NCBI RefSeq assembly: GCF_003201105.1
Contig: NZ_QICJ01000007.1
Location: 207,909-271,908 of the forward strand
Source: Dyella sp. AtDHG13
GTDB taxonomy: Bacteria; Pseudomonadota; Gammaproteobacteria; Xanthomonadales; Rhodanobacteraceae
Direction: 5' to 3'
DNA: 64,000 bases
Both the position numbers and the translations under genes were made by a program. Of this stretch, positions 50,606-58,656 are shown one piece after another. The notes under the pieces are model-generated. The model did not search any database. It saw only the letters and a program-made list of their open reading frames with translations, and was not told the origin of the DNA. Position 1 is the stretch's first letter. Each line of letters starts with the position of its first letter.

Positions 50606-51664
50606 TCACCGCCCCAGCCTCTCGCGCTTGGCGCGCATCGCTTCCTTGGTGAGGGCGCCGAACTGCCGACTGCGCTCACGCTGCTCGCGTTGCGTCTGCT
50701 GCGCATGCGATGCCTCGCGTTGCAGCTTGCGGTAGTTCGACAGGCGCCGCGCATCCAACGTGCCGTCCGCCACCGCCGCCTCCACCGCACAGCCCGCGTC
50801 GCCGTCGTGCTGGCAATCGCGGAAGCGGCAGCGTGCCGCCAGTGTGTCGATGTCGTCGAATACCGAGCCCAGTTCCAGCGACGTGGAAGCCAGGCGCAGC
50901 TCGCGCATGCCCGGCGTGTCGATCACCCAGGCACCCGATGGCGTGGGGAACATCTCGCGCGCCGTGGTGGTGTGGCGTCCTCGCGCATCGTCCTCGCGGA
51001 TGCCGGAGGCGCGCTGCGATGCACTGTCCACCAGGCGGTTGGTCAGCGTGGACTTGCCCACGCCGGAGGAGCCCACGAACGCCACCGTCATGCCCGGCGC
51101 CAGCCAGGGCTGCAGTTGCGACACCGATGCCTCGTCCAGTGCATTCACGGCGATCACGGGAACGCCAGGCATCAGCTGTTCCGCCGCGGCGACGCAGGCT
51201 GCCACGTCTCCGCCCACGTCCGCCTTGGTGAGCACGATGACGGGAGCGACGCCGGCATCGGCCGCCAGCGCGAGATAGCGCTCCAGACGGGAAGGATTGA
51301 AATCCTCGTTGCACGAGGACACCACGAACAACACGTCGAGATTGGCGGCGATGGATTGCCGGCGGTGGTCGCCGCCGGCCGCGATGCGCACGAGGGCCGA
51401 TCGCCGCTCGAGCAGGCGCAGCACGCGCCCGGCCTCATGCTCGACCAGCACCCAATCGCCCACCGCCACGCCATCGCCGGCGTCGGCCAGGTGGTGCGGC
51501 AACACCACGGCATCGTGTCCGCGCGATGACATCACCATCAATCCGCTGCGATGCGCGGCCATGACACGCGCGGGATAACCCGCCTCGAAATCGGCCAGCG
51601 CCAACTGTCGTGCGTACTCCGGCTGCCAGCCGAGCTGGTGCAGCGAAAACGTCTGAAAAGGCAT
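50606..51664 (-). CDS. rsgA: Ribosome small-subunit-dependent GTPase RsgA
   Basis: The 352-residue protein has an OB-fold (about 30-100), a circularly permuted GTPase (G4 TKAD, then G1 GSSGVGKST, then G3 DTPG) and a C-terminal zinc knuckle (CRFRDCQHDGDAGC). It helps late 30S maturation by releasing RbfA and checking the decoding centre. It is of the 'long' form (about 350 residues). The ATG has only a weak AGGG; a short upstream frame at 51777-51821 has a far better ribosome site. A C-terminal basic helix rich in Arg/Gln resembles rRNA-binding tails. Confidence 0.95.
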   Translation of the reverse strand: MPFQTFSLHQLGWQPEYARQLALADFEAGYPARVMAAHRSGLMVMSSRGHDAVVLPHHLADAGDGVAVGDWVLVEHEAGRVLRLLERRSALVRIAAGGDHRRQSIAANLDVLFVVSSCNEDFNPSRLERYLALAADAGVAPVIVLTKADVGGDVAACVAAAEQLMPGVPVIAVNALDEASVSQLQPWLAPGMTVAFVGSSGVGKSTLTNRLVDSASQRASGIREDDARGRHTTTAREMFPTPSGAWVIDTPGMRELRLASTSLELGSVFDDIDTLAARCRFRDCQHDGDAGCAVEAAVADGTLDARRLSNYRKLQREASHAQQTQREQRERSRQFGALTKEAMRAKRERLGR

Positions 51665-51776
51665 GGAAGCACCCTGGAAACAAGGAAAGCGACGGCCACA
51701 CGAAACGGGGCCGAGCGAATCGCCGGGGTGCGAAGCGGGGGATGTGAAGCGCGCCAGCGGGAGGCTGGCAGGACAA

Positions 51777-51821
51777 TCAGAAGCGCGACGACCCGGCGGA
51801 GGCTGCTACGACAACAATCAT
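51777..51821 (-). CDS. Putative 14-residue leader peptide upstream of rsgA
   Basis: ATG at 51821 starts a frame reading MIVVVAASAGSSRF and then TGA. AGGAGG lies nine bases upstream within AAGAGGAGGAAT, a better ribosome site than that of rsgA itself, 113 bp downstream. A hairpin follows the stop. The codon run for Ile-Val-Val-Val-Ala-Ala suggests a possible attenuation leader. It could be chance. Confidence 0.4.
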   Translation of the reverse strand: MIVVVAASAGSSRF

Positions 51822-51960
51822 GGTTCTATTCCTCCTCTTGGCTGGGTTGACGGGACGCGCAGAGTAGCCACGCATCGCATTGCTTGCAAGTGCTGATTTT
51901 CGTCAGTGGTAACGCATGAGCGCTGCGCATGGGCGAGCGTGCACGCTACCGCGCAACGAA

Positions 51961-51986
51961 AAAGGCCGGCGATATCGCCGGCCTTT
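51961..51986 (-). terminator. Terminator downstream of the DUF3597 gene
   Basis: AAAGGCCGGCGAT-ATCGCCGGCCTTT is a perfect 26-bp palindrome, 22 bp after the DUF3597 stop, and ends in T on the minus strand. It would insulate the rsgA leader. Confidence 0.75.
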
Positions 51987-52008
51987 CGCATGCAGTGAAT
52001 CCGGAACG

Positions 52009-52431
52009 TCAGCCCGCGAGATTCGGCGGCAGGGTTCCGCCATTCGCCGCGAGCGCCTTCAGCACTTCCTTGTGCAGCCAGATGTTCATGGTGGCCGAAT
52101 CGTTGGTGTCGCCTGTATAGCCCAGTTCGCCAGCGAGTTGCTTGCGGTGATCCAGGCTGCTGTCCAAGCCCAGCGCCTTCATCATGTCGACGATGGACAC
52201 GCGCCAGTCCAGCTTCTGGCCGCTTTCGCTGACGAAGCGATCCATCACGGCCGCCACGTCCACGCCCGACAGCGGCGCCACGGCCGGCGGCGCTGCCGGT
52301 GCCGCGGCGGCAGGCTGGCTCGCGGCCGCATCGGGTTGTGCCGCCGCCGGCGCGGCGGCGCCCGTGTCCGTGTTCGCCGTGGCGTTGGCCTTGCCGAACA
52401 GCTTGTTGATGATGGTTCCAAAAATGCTCAT
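52009..52431 (-). CDS. DUF3597-domain protein
   Basis: The 140-residue protein has MSIFGTIINKLFGK at its start, an alanine/proline-rich linker (about 20-55) and the conserved C-terminal domain (VDVAAVMDRFVSESGQKLDWRVSIVDMMKALGLDSSLDHRKQLAGELGY) of DUF3597. The function is unknown; such proteins are often induced by stress or in stationary phase. It is the last gene of a three-gene minus-strand set with a hypothetical protein and a second YeaQ-type protein. Confidence 0.85.
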   Translation of the reverse strand: MSIFGTIINKLFGKANATANTDTGAAAPAAAQPDAAASQPAAAAPAAPPAVAPLSGVDVAAVMDRFVSESGQKLDWRVSIVDMMKALGLDSSLDHRKQLAGELGYTGDTNDSATMNIWLHKEVLKALAANGGTLPPNLAG

Positions 52432-52491
52432 GGCTATCGCTCTCCGTAGTGAGGTGACACGCTTGCGGACGCGGCCGGATGTTCGACCGGC

Positions 52492-52989
52492 CTAAGCTTG
52501 CTGATATTCGCGCAACTGGGCCAGCGCAACGGTCAATGCCGCGCCACCCAGTGTCTTGATGAGCGTCGCGTGTTGGGCATAGAAGTGGCCGACCTTGTCC
52601 ACAACGCCCGGATTGGCGCGCTCGGCCTGACCCGCAATCTGCTCTACCTGCGTGACGCTGAGATGACCGGCCTGCTCCGCGGTGAGCTGGCTGGCGCCCG
52701 GCGACATCAGGCTACCGAGCACGCCGCCTGCCGACGACGACAGCAGCGCCGGGCCGGCGGAGGCCAGCAACTGGTTCAACAGCCCCGCGCGCTGGTCGGC
52801 GTTGGACTGTGCAAACAGCTGGCTGACCTGGCTGGCGAAGGGCGCCGTCTCGGTCGACCGAAACATGGAGGCCAGGCTTTGCCCCAGCGCCTCGCTGGAC
52901 GTGGACTGCACCGCCGCGTCGAAGTGGTTGCCCACTTCGGGGCCGAGCATGGAGGCGGCCTGCTTTAACAAGGTATCCATCATGTTCAT
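52492..52989 (-). CDS. Uncharacterised helical protein
   Basis: The 165-residue protein is soluble, alanine/serine/glutamine-rich and mostly helical (MMDTLLKQAASMLGPEVG, AGLLNQLLASAGPALLSSSAGGVLGSLM), with no signal peptide. Its glycine/serine 'SSSAGGVLGSLMSPG' stretch recalls YidB-like (DUF937) proteins, but I cannot assign the family. It is 15 bp downstream of the second YeaQ-type gene and 60 bp upstream of the DUF3597 gene, suggesting joint expression. Confidence 0.7.
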   Translation of the reverse strand: MNMMDTLLKQAASMLGPEVGNHFDAAVQSTSSEALGQSLASMFRSTETAPFASQVSQLFAQSNADQRAGLLNQLLASAGPALLSSSAGGVLGSLMSPGASQLTAEQAGHLSVTQVEQIAGQAERANPGVVDKVGHFYAQHATLIKTLGGAALTVALAQLREYQQA

Positions 52990-53003
52990 GCTACGCGCTC
53001 TTT

Positions 53004-53252
53004 TCAGCGCTTGCCGGCGAGCAAGCGGCCCAGCGCGAGCAGCACGACCGCACCGCAGACCGCGCCGACGAAACCGGTGGATTCCCCGGCCGAATACCAG
53101 TGCAGCGCCTGGCCAACATACGTGGCCAGCACCGCGCCCGCGACGCCCAGCGCGGCCGTCAGGAAGAAACCGAACGCATGGCGTCCGGGCGAGATCCAGC
53201 GCGCGATGACGCCAGCCAGAAAGCCGATACAGATCGTCCAGACAAGATGCAT
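53004..53252 (-). CDS. GlsB/YeaQ/YmgE family stress membrane protein, copy 2
   Basis: The 82-residue protein shows the same three-segment glycine-rich pattern as the protein at 38763-39023 (WTICIGFLAGVIARWISPG, FLTAALGVAGAVLATYVG, FVGAVCGAVVLLALGRLL) with little direct identity. It heads a three-gene set with an unknown protein and DUF3597 protein, consistent with a stress regulon. No clear promoter is visible upstream. Confidence 0.85.
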   Translation of the reverse strand: MHLVWTICIGFLAGVIARWISPGRHAFGFFLTAALGVAGAVLATYVGQALHWYSAGESTGFVGAVCGAVVLLALGRLLAGKR

Positions 53253-53440
53253 GGGTAAAAACCTGCCAAGGCAACAAAAAGTGCCGGCAGACTACGAGTG
53301 CCTGTCCTGCCGCGAAATCGGATCGCTCTGAACTACCGAATGCCGTCCCCGGCATCGAAGGACACGATGACGCCGTGGCGTGATCCAGCCTCGTCGCGTG
53401 TTCACGCACGCGCCGAATGGCGCGCAAACGCCATCGCTCC

Positions 53441-53794
53441 CTATTGCGGAATGGCCAGGCACTCCATGACTTCGATGGAATCGCCCGGAAAGATGCTGAA
53501 GTGCGGATGGCCTTCGAACAACCTGGCCGCGGCCTCATGCGATTCCGCCTTGACCACGGTGTACGCGGTGAGCTCGTTCCTGGCGTTCTCGACGCCCCGC
53601 GACGACACGCGCAAGGTCTTGCCCAAGGGCGTGCCCATCTCGACGATGGCGTCGCGGTGAGCGTTCACCCAAGCGTTCCACGCCTCGATGCCGGCGCGCT
53701 CCCGCTCCTTGCGCTCCGCCTCGTTCAGCGCAGCCCAGCCCGACGCCTTATAACTGGCCTCGTTACCGATGAATACCGCCAGGAAGTTCTTCAT
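53441..53794 (-). CDS. YciI-like (YCII-related) protein
   Basis: The 117-residue protein begins MKNFLAVFIGNEASYKASGW and continues with a ferredoxin-like pattern ending HFSIFPGDSIEVMECLAIPQ, as in YCII/DGPF-domain proteins often encoded near extracytoplasmic sigma factors. The fold binds small molecules or acts as a hydrolase-like subunit; no activity is predicted. No sigma factor is adjacent. Confidence 0.75.
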   Translation of the reverse strand: MKNFLAVFIGNEASYKASGWAALNEAERKERERAGIEAWNAWVNAHRDAIVEMGTPLGKTLRVSSRGVENARNELTAYTVVKAESHEAAARLFEGHPHFSIFPGDSIEVMECLAIPQ

Positions 53795-53868
53795 GATCCA
53801 CTCCGACTTGGGTTGAGTGGCAGGAAGGTAGCGCGGCGCGCGTCAGCTCGCGGTGCACGCGGCGCGGT

Positions 53869-54399
53869 TCAACCCCGCTCGTTTCCGCGATGCAGGTGGA
53901 TGCCCAGCTCGGTCGCCAGCTCCCGCATCGGCTCCACGTCGCGCGACAAGGTCATCCAGCCCGCGACGCTGTCGTCGTCGGTATCGAGCACCCACAAGGT
54001 GTAGCCGTGCGGCGCGAGATTGTCGTAGGCCGTGGTGAGCAGGTCGTCGGCGTCCACGCCGGCATGAAACTCATCGTCGTCCGCATCGCCGTCCCAGTCG
54101 ATGGAAAGATTCCAGCGCGCGGCCAGCTCATCGATGGCCTGCACCAGGGCGCGGGTGTCCTCGGCATCGACATGGAAGGCCGAACGCCAATCGGCCACCT
54201 CGCCCACCGTGCGCGCCACGTCGATATCGTCATCGGCCGTGTCGCCCACCGCCTCGCGATAGGCGGCGAACTGCTGGAACGCGGCATCGTCGTCGCCAGG
54301 ATTGATCAGCAGGAACAACTGCCAGACATACGCATCGAGCGAGTCGTCGTCACCGTCGAAGGCGTGCTCGTGGCTGTGATCGTCGCTGGAATAGCTCAT
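53869..54399 (-). CDS. DUF6630-like acidic protein
   Basis: The 176-residue protein is very acidic (runs such as DGDDDSLDAY, DTADDDIDV and DGDADDDEF) and soluble. It has a WxLxxDxW-like core (ARWNLSIDWDGDAD) and a TLWVLDTDDDSVAGWMT strand resembling DUF6630. The function is unknown. It may bind divalent cations through its Asp clusters. Start ATG 54399 was chosen because it follows AGGTG and gives the family length. Confidence 0.7.
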   Translation of the reverse strand: MSYSSDDHSHEHAFDGDDDSLDAYVWQLFLLINPGDDDAAFQQFAAYREAVGDTADDDIDVARTVGEVADWRSAFHVDAEDTRALVQAIDELAARWNLSIDWDGDADDDEFHAGVDADDLLTTAYDNLAPHGYTLWVLDTDDDSVAGWMTLSRDVEPMRELATELGIHLHRGNERG

Positions 54400-54514
54400 G
54401 GCTGCGGCACCTGGGAACGGACAGGCCCCATTGTCGGCCTCAGCGACGACGAGCGGAAGAGCGGCCATCGGTGCATGCAAGTCGACACGGATAGCCCGTA
54501 AAGCTGCGGCCGCG

Positions 54515-55018
54515 CTAGCAGGCCGTGCCGCCCTCCACGCGCAGCGTCCGGGCCACACCCCGATAGGTGATGGTCAGCGATCCGCTCAATGCGGTGCTAT
54601 CGGAGTTCTCGTTCGTTTCGCCGGCCTTGACCTCCTCGACCACGCGCAGCGTATGCGTGGCGTCTTCGAAGTCGAGGGTGACGCCATCGGCCTGGCTCTC
54701 GGCGTGCACCAGCGTCAAGCGGATAAGCTCACCGTCGACGCGGATAAAGCCCACGCCTTCGGTCGCGGAGCTGCTTTCGCGGAACGTGTCGCCCGCCGAT
54801 GCGCCAGCGCCGATTTCCACGAGGCTGGTCGTGCACCCTTGAAGTTCCTTGTCTCCATCGTTCTCCGCAAGCGTGCCCACCACGAAGCTGTGCGTCGGCG
54901 CGGTGTTGGCCGATGCCGCGGGCGCGTGGCGCGCGTCTTGCGCGGCCCTGTGGTCGTCGCAGGCGGCGATGGACGCCACGCCCATACAAAGCATGATGAG
55001 CGGCGGCACACTCTTCAT
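54515..55018 (-). CDS. Putative lipoprotein of unknown function
   Basis: The 167-residue protein has a lipoprotein signal with lipobox IAAC (Cys about 20) followed by Asp-Asp, which favours inner-membrane retention in E. coli-type sorting. The rest is a beta-rich domain (FVVGTLAENDGDKELQGCTTSLVEI). A Cys pair (about 62 and the final residue) could form a disulfide. It starts two bases after the stop of the small membrane protein upstream, so the two are an operon. Confidence 0.75.
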   Translation of the reverse strand: MKSVPPLIMLCMGVASIAACDDHRAAQDARHAPAASANTAPTHSFVVGTLAENDGDKELQGCTTSLVEIGAGASAGDTFRESSSATEGVGFIRVDGELIRLTLVHAESQADGVTLDFEDATHTLRVVEEVKAGETNENSDSTALSGSLTITYRGVARTLRVEGGTAC

Positions 55019-55020
55019 GA

Positions 55021-55272
55021 TCAAGCCGGCTCCTTGCCGAAGATGACGGCCAGGGTGGCCAACAGCGAGACGACGCCGAGCAGCATGCACACGGGCCCGA
55101 AGAAATATTTAGTCAGCTTCATCGCGCGCTCCTTGCCGAGCAGCGAGATCCAGATGCGCGCACGCCCATGGCTGAGCCCCCACTCGGCAACCTTTTCCCG
55201 GGTCGACAGCAGGAAGCCGAGCACAAAGAAGGCGACGCCCACCAGCAGCATCACGATGTTCTGGGTAACCAT
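55021..55272 (-). CDS. Small two-TM membrane protein, operon with lipoprotein
   Basis: The 83-residue protein has a TM segment at about 6-23, a polar basic loop (STREKVAEWGLSHGRARIW, LGKERAMKLTK) and a second TM at about 57-77. I recognise no family. It is expressed with the downstream lipoprotein (2-bp gap). The loop should face the cytoplasm if the positive-inside rule holds. Confidence 0.7.
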   Translation of the reverse strand: MVTQNIVMLLVGVAFFVLGFLLSTREKVAEWGLSHGRARIWISLLGKERAMKLTKYFFGPVCMLLGVVSLLATLAVIFGKEPA

Positions 55273-55598
55273 GGTCCGAAGTCCTCACTTGAGCCTGCAG
55301 CGGCGCGCGATGACGGTGGATGTTCCACCGCCGGTGCATTCTAGGCGGGCCTTCCTGCCATCGGATGCACCTGACCCGGCATATCGGGCAGATCGGGGCA
55401 TAGTCCGCCGAACGTTTCAGACTTTTCCTACATTCGCGTGAGGGGCGGTGGCCTGAAAGGAACATTCCAAGGCCCGCAGCTGACCTTGGGCAAGAAACTG
55501 CGACACTTCGCGGCTCGCCAACACAACGCCAGCAGGCATGGTGGAGATGCCGGCATGCTCGTGGCCGGCGCAGCCCCTTTTCACATGGAAGGCCCGCC
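55273..55598. other. Divergent intergenic region before cytochrome b561
   Basis: This 326-bp region lies between the minus-strand small membrane gene and plus-strand cytochrome b561. It contains a weak ribosome site (AGG) for b561. I see no clear promoter boxes, RNA or coding frame. Confidence 0.5.
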
Positions 55599-56147
55599 AT
55601 GACCCCAGCACGTTATGCCACGCCCCAACGCCTGCTCCACTGGCTTATCGCCGCGCTGGTGATCCTTGCGCTCGCGCTCATCGAGATCAAAGGATGGCTG
55701 CCCAAGGGCTCGCCCGAGCGAGCCGCGGTCAAGCTGGCCCATGCGCAGTTCGGCCTTGCCGTGCTCCTGCTTTCCCTGGTTCGCGTGGCGGCGCGCTGGC
55801 GTAGCACCGTGCCGCCGATCTCGCCGCCGCCTCCGCGCTGGCAGATGCTCGCGGCCCACCTGATGCACATCGCGCTTTACCTGCTCACCCTGCTGGTGCC
55901 GCTGCTCGGCGCATTCATGATGTTCTACGCGGGCAAGCCCTGGGGCTTCCTCGGCCTGTCGCTGCCCGTGGCGGGCACACCGGATGCGTCCCTCGCCCAC
56001 GCCATCGAAAGCGCCCACGAAACCGCCGGCAATGTCCTGCTGTGGCTGGTGGTGGCCCATGCCGTTGCCGCGCTGTATCACCACGTGGTGCAGCGCGACG
56101 ACACCTTGTTGCGCATGACCAAGGGCGGCCGCCCCCACGCGGATTGA
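55599..56147 (+). CDS. Cytochrome b561
   Basis: The 182-residue protein has four membrane segments and histidines placed to bind two b-type hemes: LLHWLIA near residue 14, AHAQFG near 48, HLMHIALYLL near 87-90, and ESAHETAG near 140 plus HAVAALYHH near 157-164. It should accept electrons from quinol or superoxide at the inner membrane; E. coli CybB is a superoxide:quinone oxidoreductase. It is followed by a REP-like element. Confidence 0.93.
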   Translation: MTPARYATPQRLLHWLIAALVILALALIEIKGWLPKGSPERAAVKLAHAQFGLAVLLLSLVRVAARWRSTVPPISPPPPRWQMLAAHLMHIALYLLTLLVPLLGAFMMFYAGKPWGFLGLSLPVAGTPDASLAHAIESAHETAGNVLLWLVVAHAVAALYHHVVQRDDTLLRMTKGGRPHAD

Positions 56148-56161
56148 CACACCGTAGCCCC

Positions 56162-56249
56162 GTAGCCCGGATGAAGCCAACGGCGTAATCCGGGAATACC
56201 CGTGCACCACGCGGAACCCGGATTCCGCCGATGGCTCCATCCGGGCTAC
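56162..56249. repeat. REP-like palindromic element, copy 1
   Basis: GTAGCCCGGATGAAGCC... is followed 60 bp later by its inverse ...CCATCCGGGCTAC; the arms GTAGCCCGGATG and CATCCGGGCTAC are perfect complements. Inner segments TCCGGGA and CCCGGATT make each end a hairpin, as in bacterial interspersed REP pairs. Two other copies are at 58565-58652 and 59124-59231. Confidence 0.85.
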
Positions 56250-56355
56250 ATGATTACGTTACGTGGAAGGCTCTCGCCCAAGCGGTTAGGATCGCTGGCG
56301 GGACGTCGAAGACTCACCAGGGCCGGCGTCGTCATTGCACCGGGAAGGATACTGA

Positions 56356-57486
56356 GTGAGCAAGCGAATCTTGTTGTTGAGCGTTTCCGCGGGAGCCGGC
56401 CACGTGCGCGCGGCCGAGGCTTTGCGTGCCAGCGCGGAAGACTACCCCGACGTGTCGACGCTGCATCTCGACGTGATGGATTTCGTGCCGGACAGCTTTC
56501 GCAAGCTCTACGCCGACTCCTACATCAAGATGGTCAACGCGCATCCGGCGCTGTGGGGCATGCTGTACAAGCGCAGCTCCAACATCAAGCCGACGGCGCT
56601 GGTGCAGAAGATCCGCCGCACCACCGAGCGGCTCAGCACGCGCGACCTGCTCAAGGCCATCAAGGAATTCCAGCCCGACGCCATCGTCTGCACGCATTTC
56701 CTTCCCGCCGAAATCCTGATGCATGAAATCCGCCGGCAGCGGCTGCATGTGCCGGTGTGGGTGCAGGTGACGGATTTCGACCTGCATCGCATGTGGGTGA
56801 TCCCGTTGATGACGGGCTACTTCGCCGCCAACGACGAGATTGCCTACCGCATGCGGGCCAATGGCCTGCCCGCCGAGCAGATTCACGTCACCGGCATTCC
56901 GATCATGCCGGCGTTCTCGCAGCCCTTGTCGCGCGAAACCTGCGCGGCGCAGTTCGGGCTCGATCCGTCGCGGCAGACCTTTGTGCTGATGGGCGGCGGT
57001 GCCGGCGTGGGCGGGCTGGAAAGCGTGGCCGAGGCGCTGCTTGCGGCGGGCGATGATTTCCAGCTGATCGTGCTGGCCGGCAAGAACGCCAAGGCGCTCG
57101 CCACGCTGAAGACGCTGGCGGAAAAATACCCGACACGCCTGTTCCCGCAGGGCTTCACCAAGGAAGTGGAACGCCTGATGGCCTGCGCGGACGCGGTGAT
57201 CACCAAACCCGGCGGCCTCACCACCTCCGAATGCCTGGCCATGGGCCTGCCCATGATCGTCAACGCGCCCATCCCCGGCCAGGAAGAACACAACGCCGAC
57301 TATCTGCTGGAAGAAGGCGCCGCCCTGAAAGCCATCGACGAGACCGGCCTGGTGTATCGCGTTCGCCACCTGGTGCGGCAACCGGAGCAGCTCGCCACCA
57401 TGGCGCGGCGAGCGAAGGCGCTGGGCCGTCCGCACGCCGCCAGGGCCGTGCTGGACGTGGTGCTGGCCGACCTCGCCGCCCGATGA
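56356..57486 (+). CDS. GT28-family glycosyltransferase (glycolipid synthase-like)
   Basis: The 376-residue protein has an N-terminal SAGAGHVRAAEAL (MGDG-synthase/MurG-like domain) and the C-terminal nucleotide-sugar site ITKPGGLTTSECLAMGLPMIV with PIPGQEEHNADYL. Such enzymes add a hexose from UDP-sugar to diacylglycerol or a similar lipid at the inner-membrane face. It resembles diacylglycerol glucosyl/galactosyltransferases. The start is GTG 56356 with AAGGA upstream. Its stop overlaps the next ATG by four bases, so it is coupled to a membrane protein and followed by a dual-specificity phosphatase. Confidence 0.88.
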   Translation: MSKRILLLSVSAGAGHVRAAEALRASAEDYPDVSTLHLDVMDFVPDSFRKLYADSYIKMVNAHPALWGMLYKRSSNIKPTALVQKIRRTTERLSTRDLLKAIKEFQPDAIVCTHFLPAEILMHEIRRQRLHVPVWVQVTDFDLHRMWVIPLMTGYFAANDEIAYRMRANGLPAEQIHVTGIPIMPAFSQPLSRETCAAQFGLDPSRQTFVLMGGGAGVGGLESVAEALLAAGDDFQLIVLAGKNAKALATLKTLAEKYPTRLFPQGFTKEVERLMACADAVITKPGGLTTSECLAMGLPMIVNAPIPGQEEHNADYLLEEGAALKAIDETGLVYRVRHLVRQPEQLATMARRAKALGRPHAARAVLDVVLADLAAR

Positions 57487-57977
57487 TCAAGGTCTTCCCA
57501 CCCCGAGGGGCGCTTGTCCCCACCGTGCTCTGGACGCTGCTGCTCGCCTGTTTCTTCGCGAAGGTGGAAGTGCAGATCGAAGGCGCCGCCGGCTGGGCCG
57601 CCAACCTGCCCACGTGGCGCATCGAACACCACTGGGCGCTCGATCTGTTCTGGGGCGGCCGCCCGATGACGGGCTACCACGCCTGGGTGTTTCCGTTCAT
57701 GGCGCTGTTCTTCCACTTTCCGATCCTGTTTGCCGGGCAGTGGTCCTGGCGCGCGGAGACGCGCGTCATCGGATGCATCATGCTGTTCTGGGTCAGCGAG
57801 GATTTCCTCTGGTTCGTGCTGAACCCGGCCTTCGGCCTGTCGCACTTCGCACCGCAATGGGTGCCCTGGCACAAGCACTGGTGGGGTCCGGCGCCCACGG
57901 ATTACTGGGTGTACCTTGCCGTTTCCGTGGTCATGTTCGCGCTGTCCTGCCGACACAAGCGAACATCGTATTTCTGA
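57483..57977 (+). CDS. Four-TM membrane protein coupled to the glycosyltransferase
   Basis: The 164-residue protein has four hydrophobic segments (about 10-27, 69-85, 95-112, 142-158) and conserved-looking Trp/His-rich loops (RIEHHWALDLFWGG, PQWVPWHKHWWGP). Its ATG overlaps the glycosyltransferase stop (ATGA). I recognise no named family. The position suggests a lipid-handling role with the glycosyltransferase, which is inference. Confidence 0.8.
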   Translation: MIKVFPPRGALVPTVLWTLLLACFFAKVEVQIEGAAGWAANLPTWRIEHHWALDLFWGGRPMTGYHAWVFPFMALFFHFPILFAGQWSWRAETRVIGCIMLFWVSEDFLWFVLNPAFGLSHFAPQWVPWHKHWWGPAPTDYWVYLAVSVVMFALSCRHKRTSYF

Positions 57978-58052
57978 GCACGCGGCGCGCCCGCACCGAC
58001 ATCGCCGCGAGCATCCCCACTCCGGCGATCTGTTCCTGCCGACGAGACATCC

Positions 58053-58547
58053 ATGACAACCGAACGCAACCCCCGCTGGGCGTCCGTGGTCGATCAAAGC
58101 GGAAATCTGCACCGCATGACCGAACGGCTGTACCGCAGCGAGCAGCCCATCCAGGGCCATATCGAACTGCTGAAATCGCTGGGCATCCGCACCATCATCA
58201 GCTTCCGCGCCTTCCACTCCGACCGGCGCATGCTGCGCGAAGCCGACATCGGTTATTTCCGGATACCGATGCACACCTGGCACATCCGCGACCGCGACGT
58301 GGTCGAAGCCCTGCAACGCATCCGCGAGGGCGAAGCCTCGGGCGCCGTGCTCATCCACTGCCTGCATGGCGCCGACCGCACCGGCCTGATTTCCGCGGCC
58401 TACCGCATGATTCACCAGGGCTGGAGCAAGGAAGAGGCGCTGGACGAACTGCTGCACGGCGGCTACGGCTTCCACTCCATCTGGAAGAACATCCCCACCT
58501 ACATCCACAAAGTGGATCTCGCCGCGCTGGCCTCGCAACTCAAATAG
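58053..58547 (+). CDS. Dual-specificity/tyrosine phosphatase-like protein
   Basis: The 164-residue protein has the cysteine-phosphatase P-loop HCLHGADRTG (Cys103, Arg109; HCx5R) and an upstream general-acid region (PMHTWHIRD). The N-terminal LYRSEQP and GIRTIISFR match PTPMT/DSP-like bacterial phosphatases. The substrate may be a phosphoprotein or a phospholipid/inositol phosphate. It lies 75 bp after the membrane-protein gene and is followed by a REP-like element. Confidence 0.85.
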   Translation: MTTERNPRWASVVDQSGNLHRMTERLYRSEQPIQGHIELLKSLGIRTIISFRAFHSDRRMLREADIGYFRIPMHTWHIRDRDVVEALQRIREGEASGAVLIHCLHGADRTGLISAAYRMIHQGWSKEEALDELLHGGYGFHSIWKNIPTYIHKVDLAALASQLK

Positions 58548-58564
58548 CCACGTAGCCTAACCAT

Positions 58565-58652
58565 GTAGCCCGGATGCAGCGCAGCGAAATCCGGGACAAC
58601 CTTGCGGCAACGTATGGGAAACCCGGATTCCGCTGCGCTCCATCCGGGCTAC
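58565..58652. repeat. REP-like palindromic element, copy 2
   Basis: GTAGCCCGGATG at 58565 and CATCCGGGCTAC ending at 58652 flank GCAGCGCAGCG/CGCTGCGCTCC inner arms. It has the same 88-bp span as copy 1 and lies 17 bp after the phosphatase stop. Confidence 0.85.
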
Positions 58653-58656
58653 TGAT

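Larger units (their letters stand above)
51665..52008. other. Intergenic region upstream of rsgA
   Basis: This 344-bp region between rsgA and the DUF3597 gene (both minus strand) holds a terminator (51961-51986), a 14-codon leader frame (51777-51821), and a GCCAGC-CTCCC-GCTGGC hairpin near 51755-51771. The rsgA promoter is presumably between 51840 and 51940. Confidence 0.55.
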
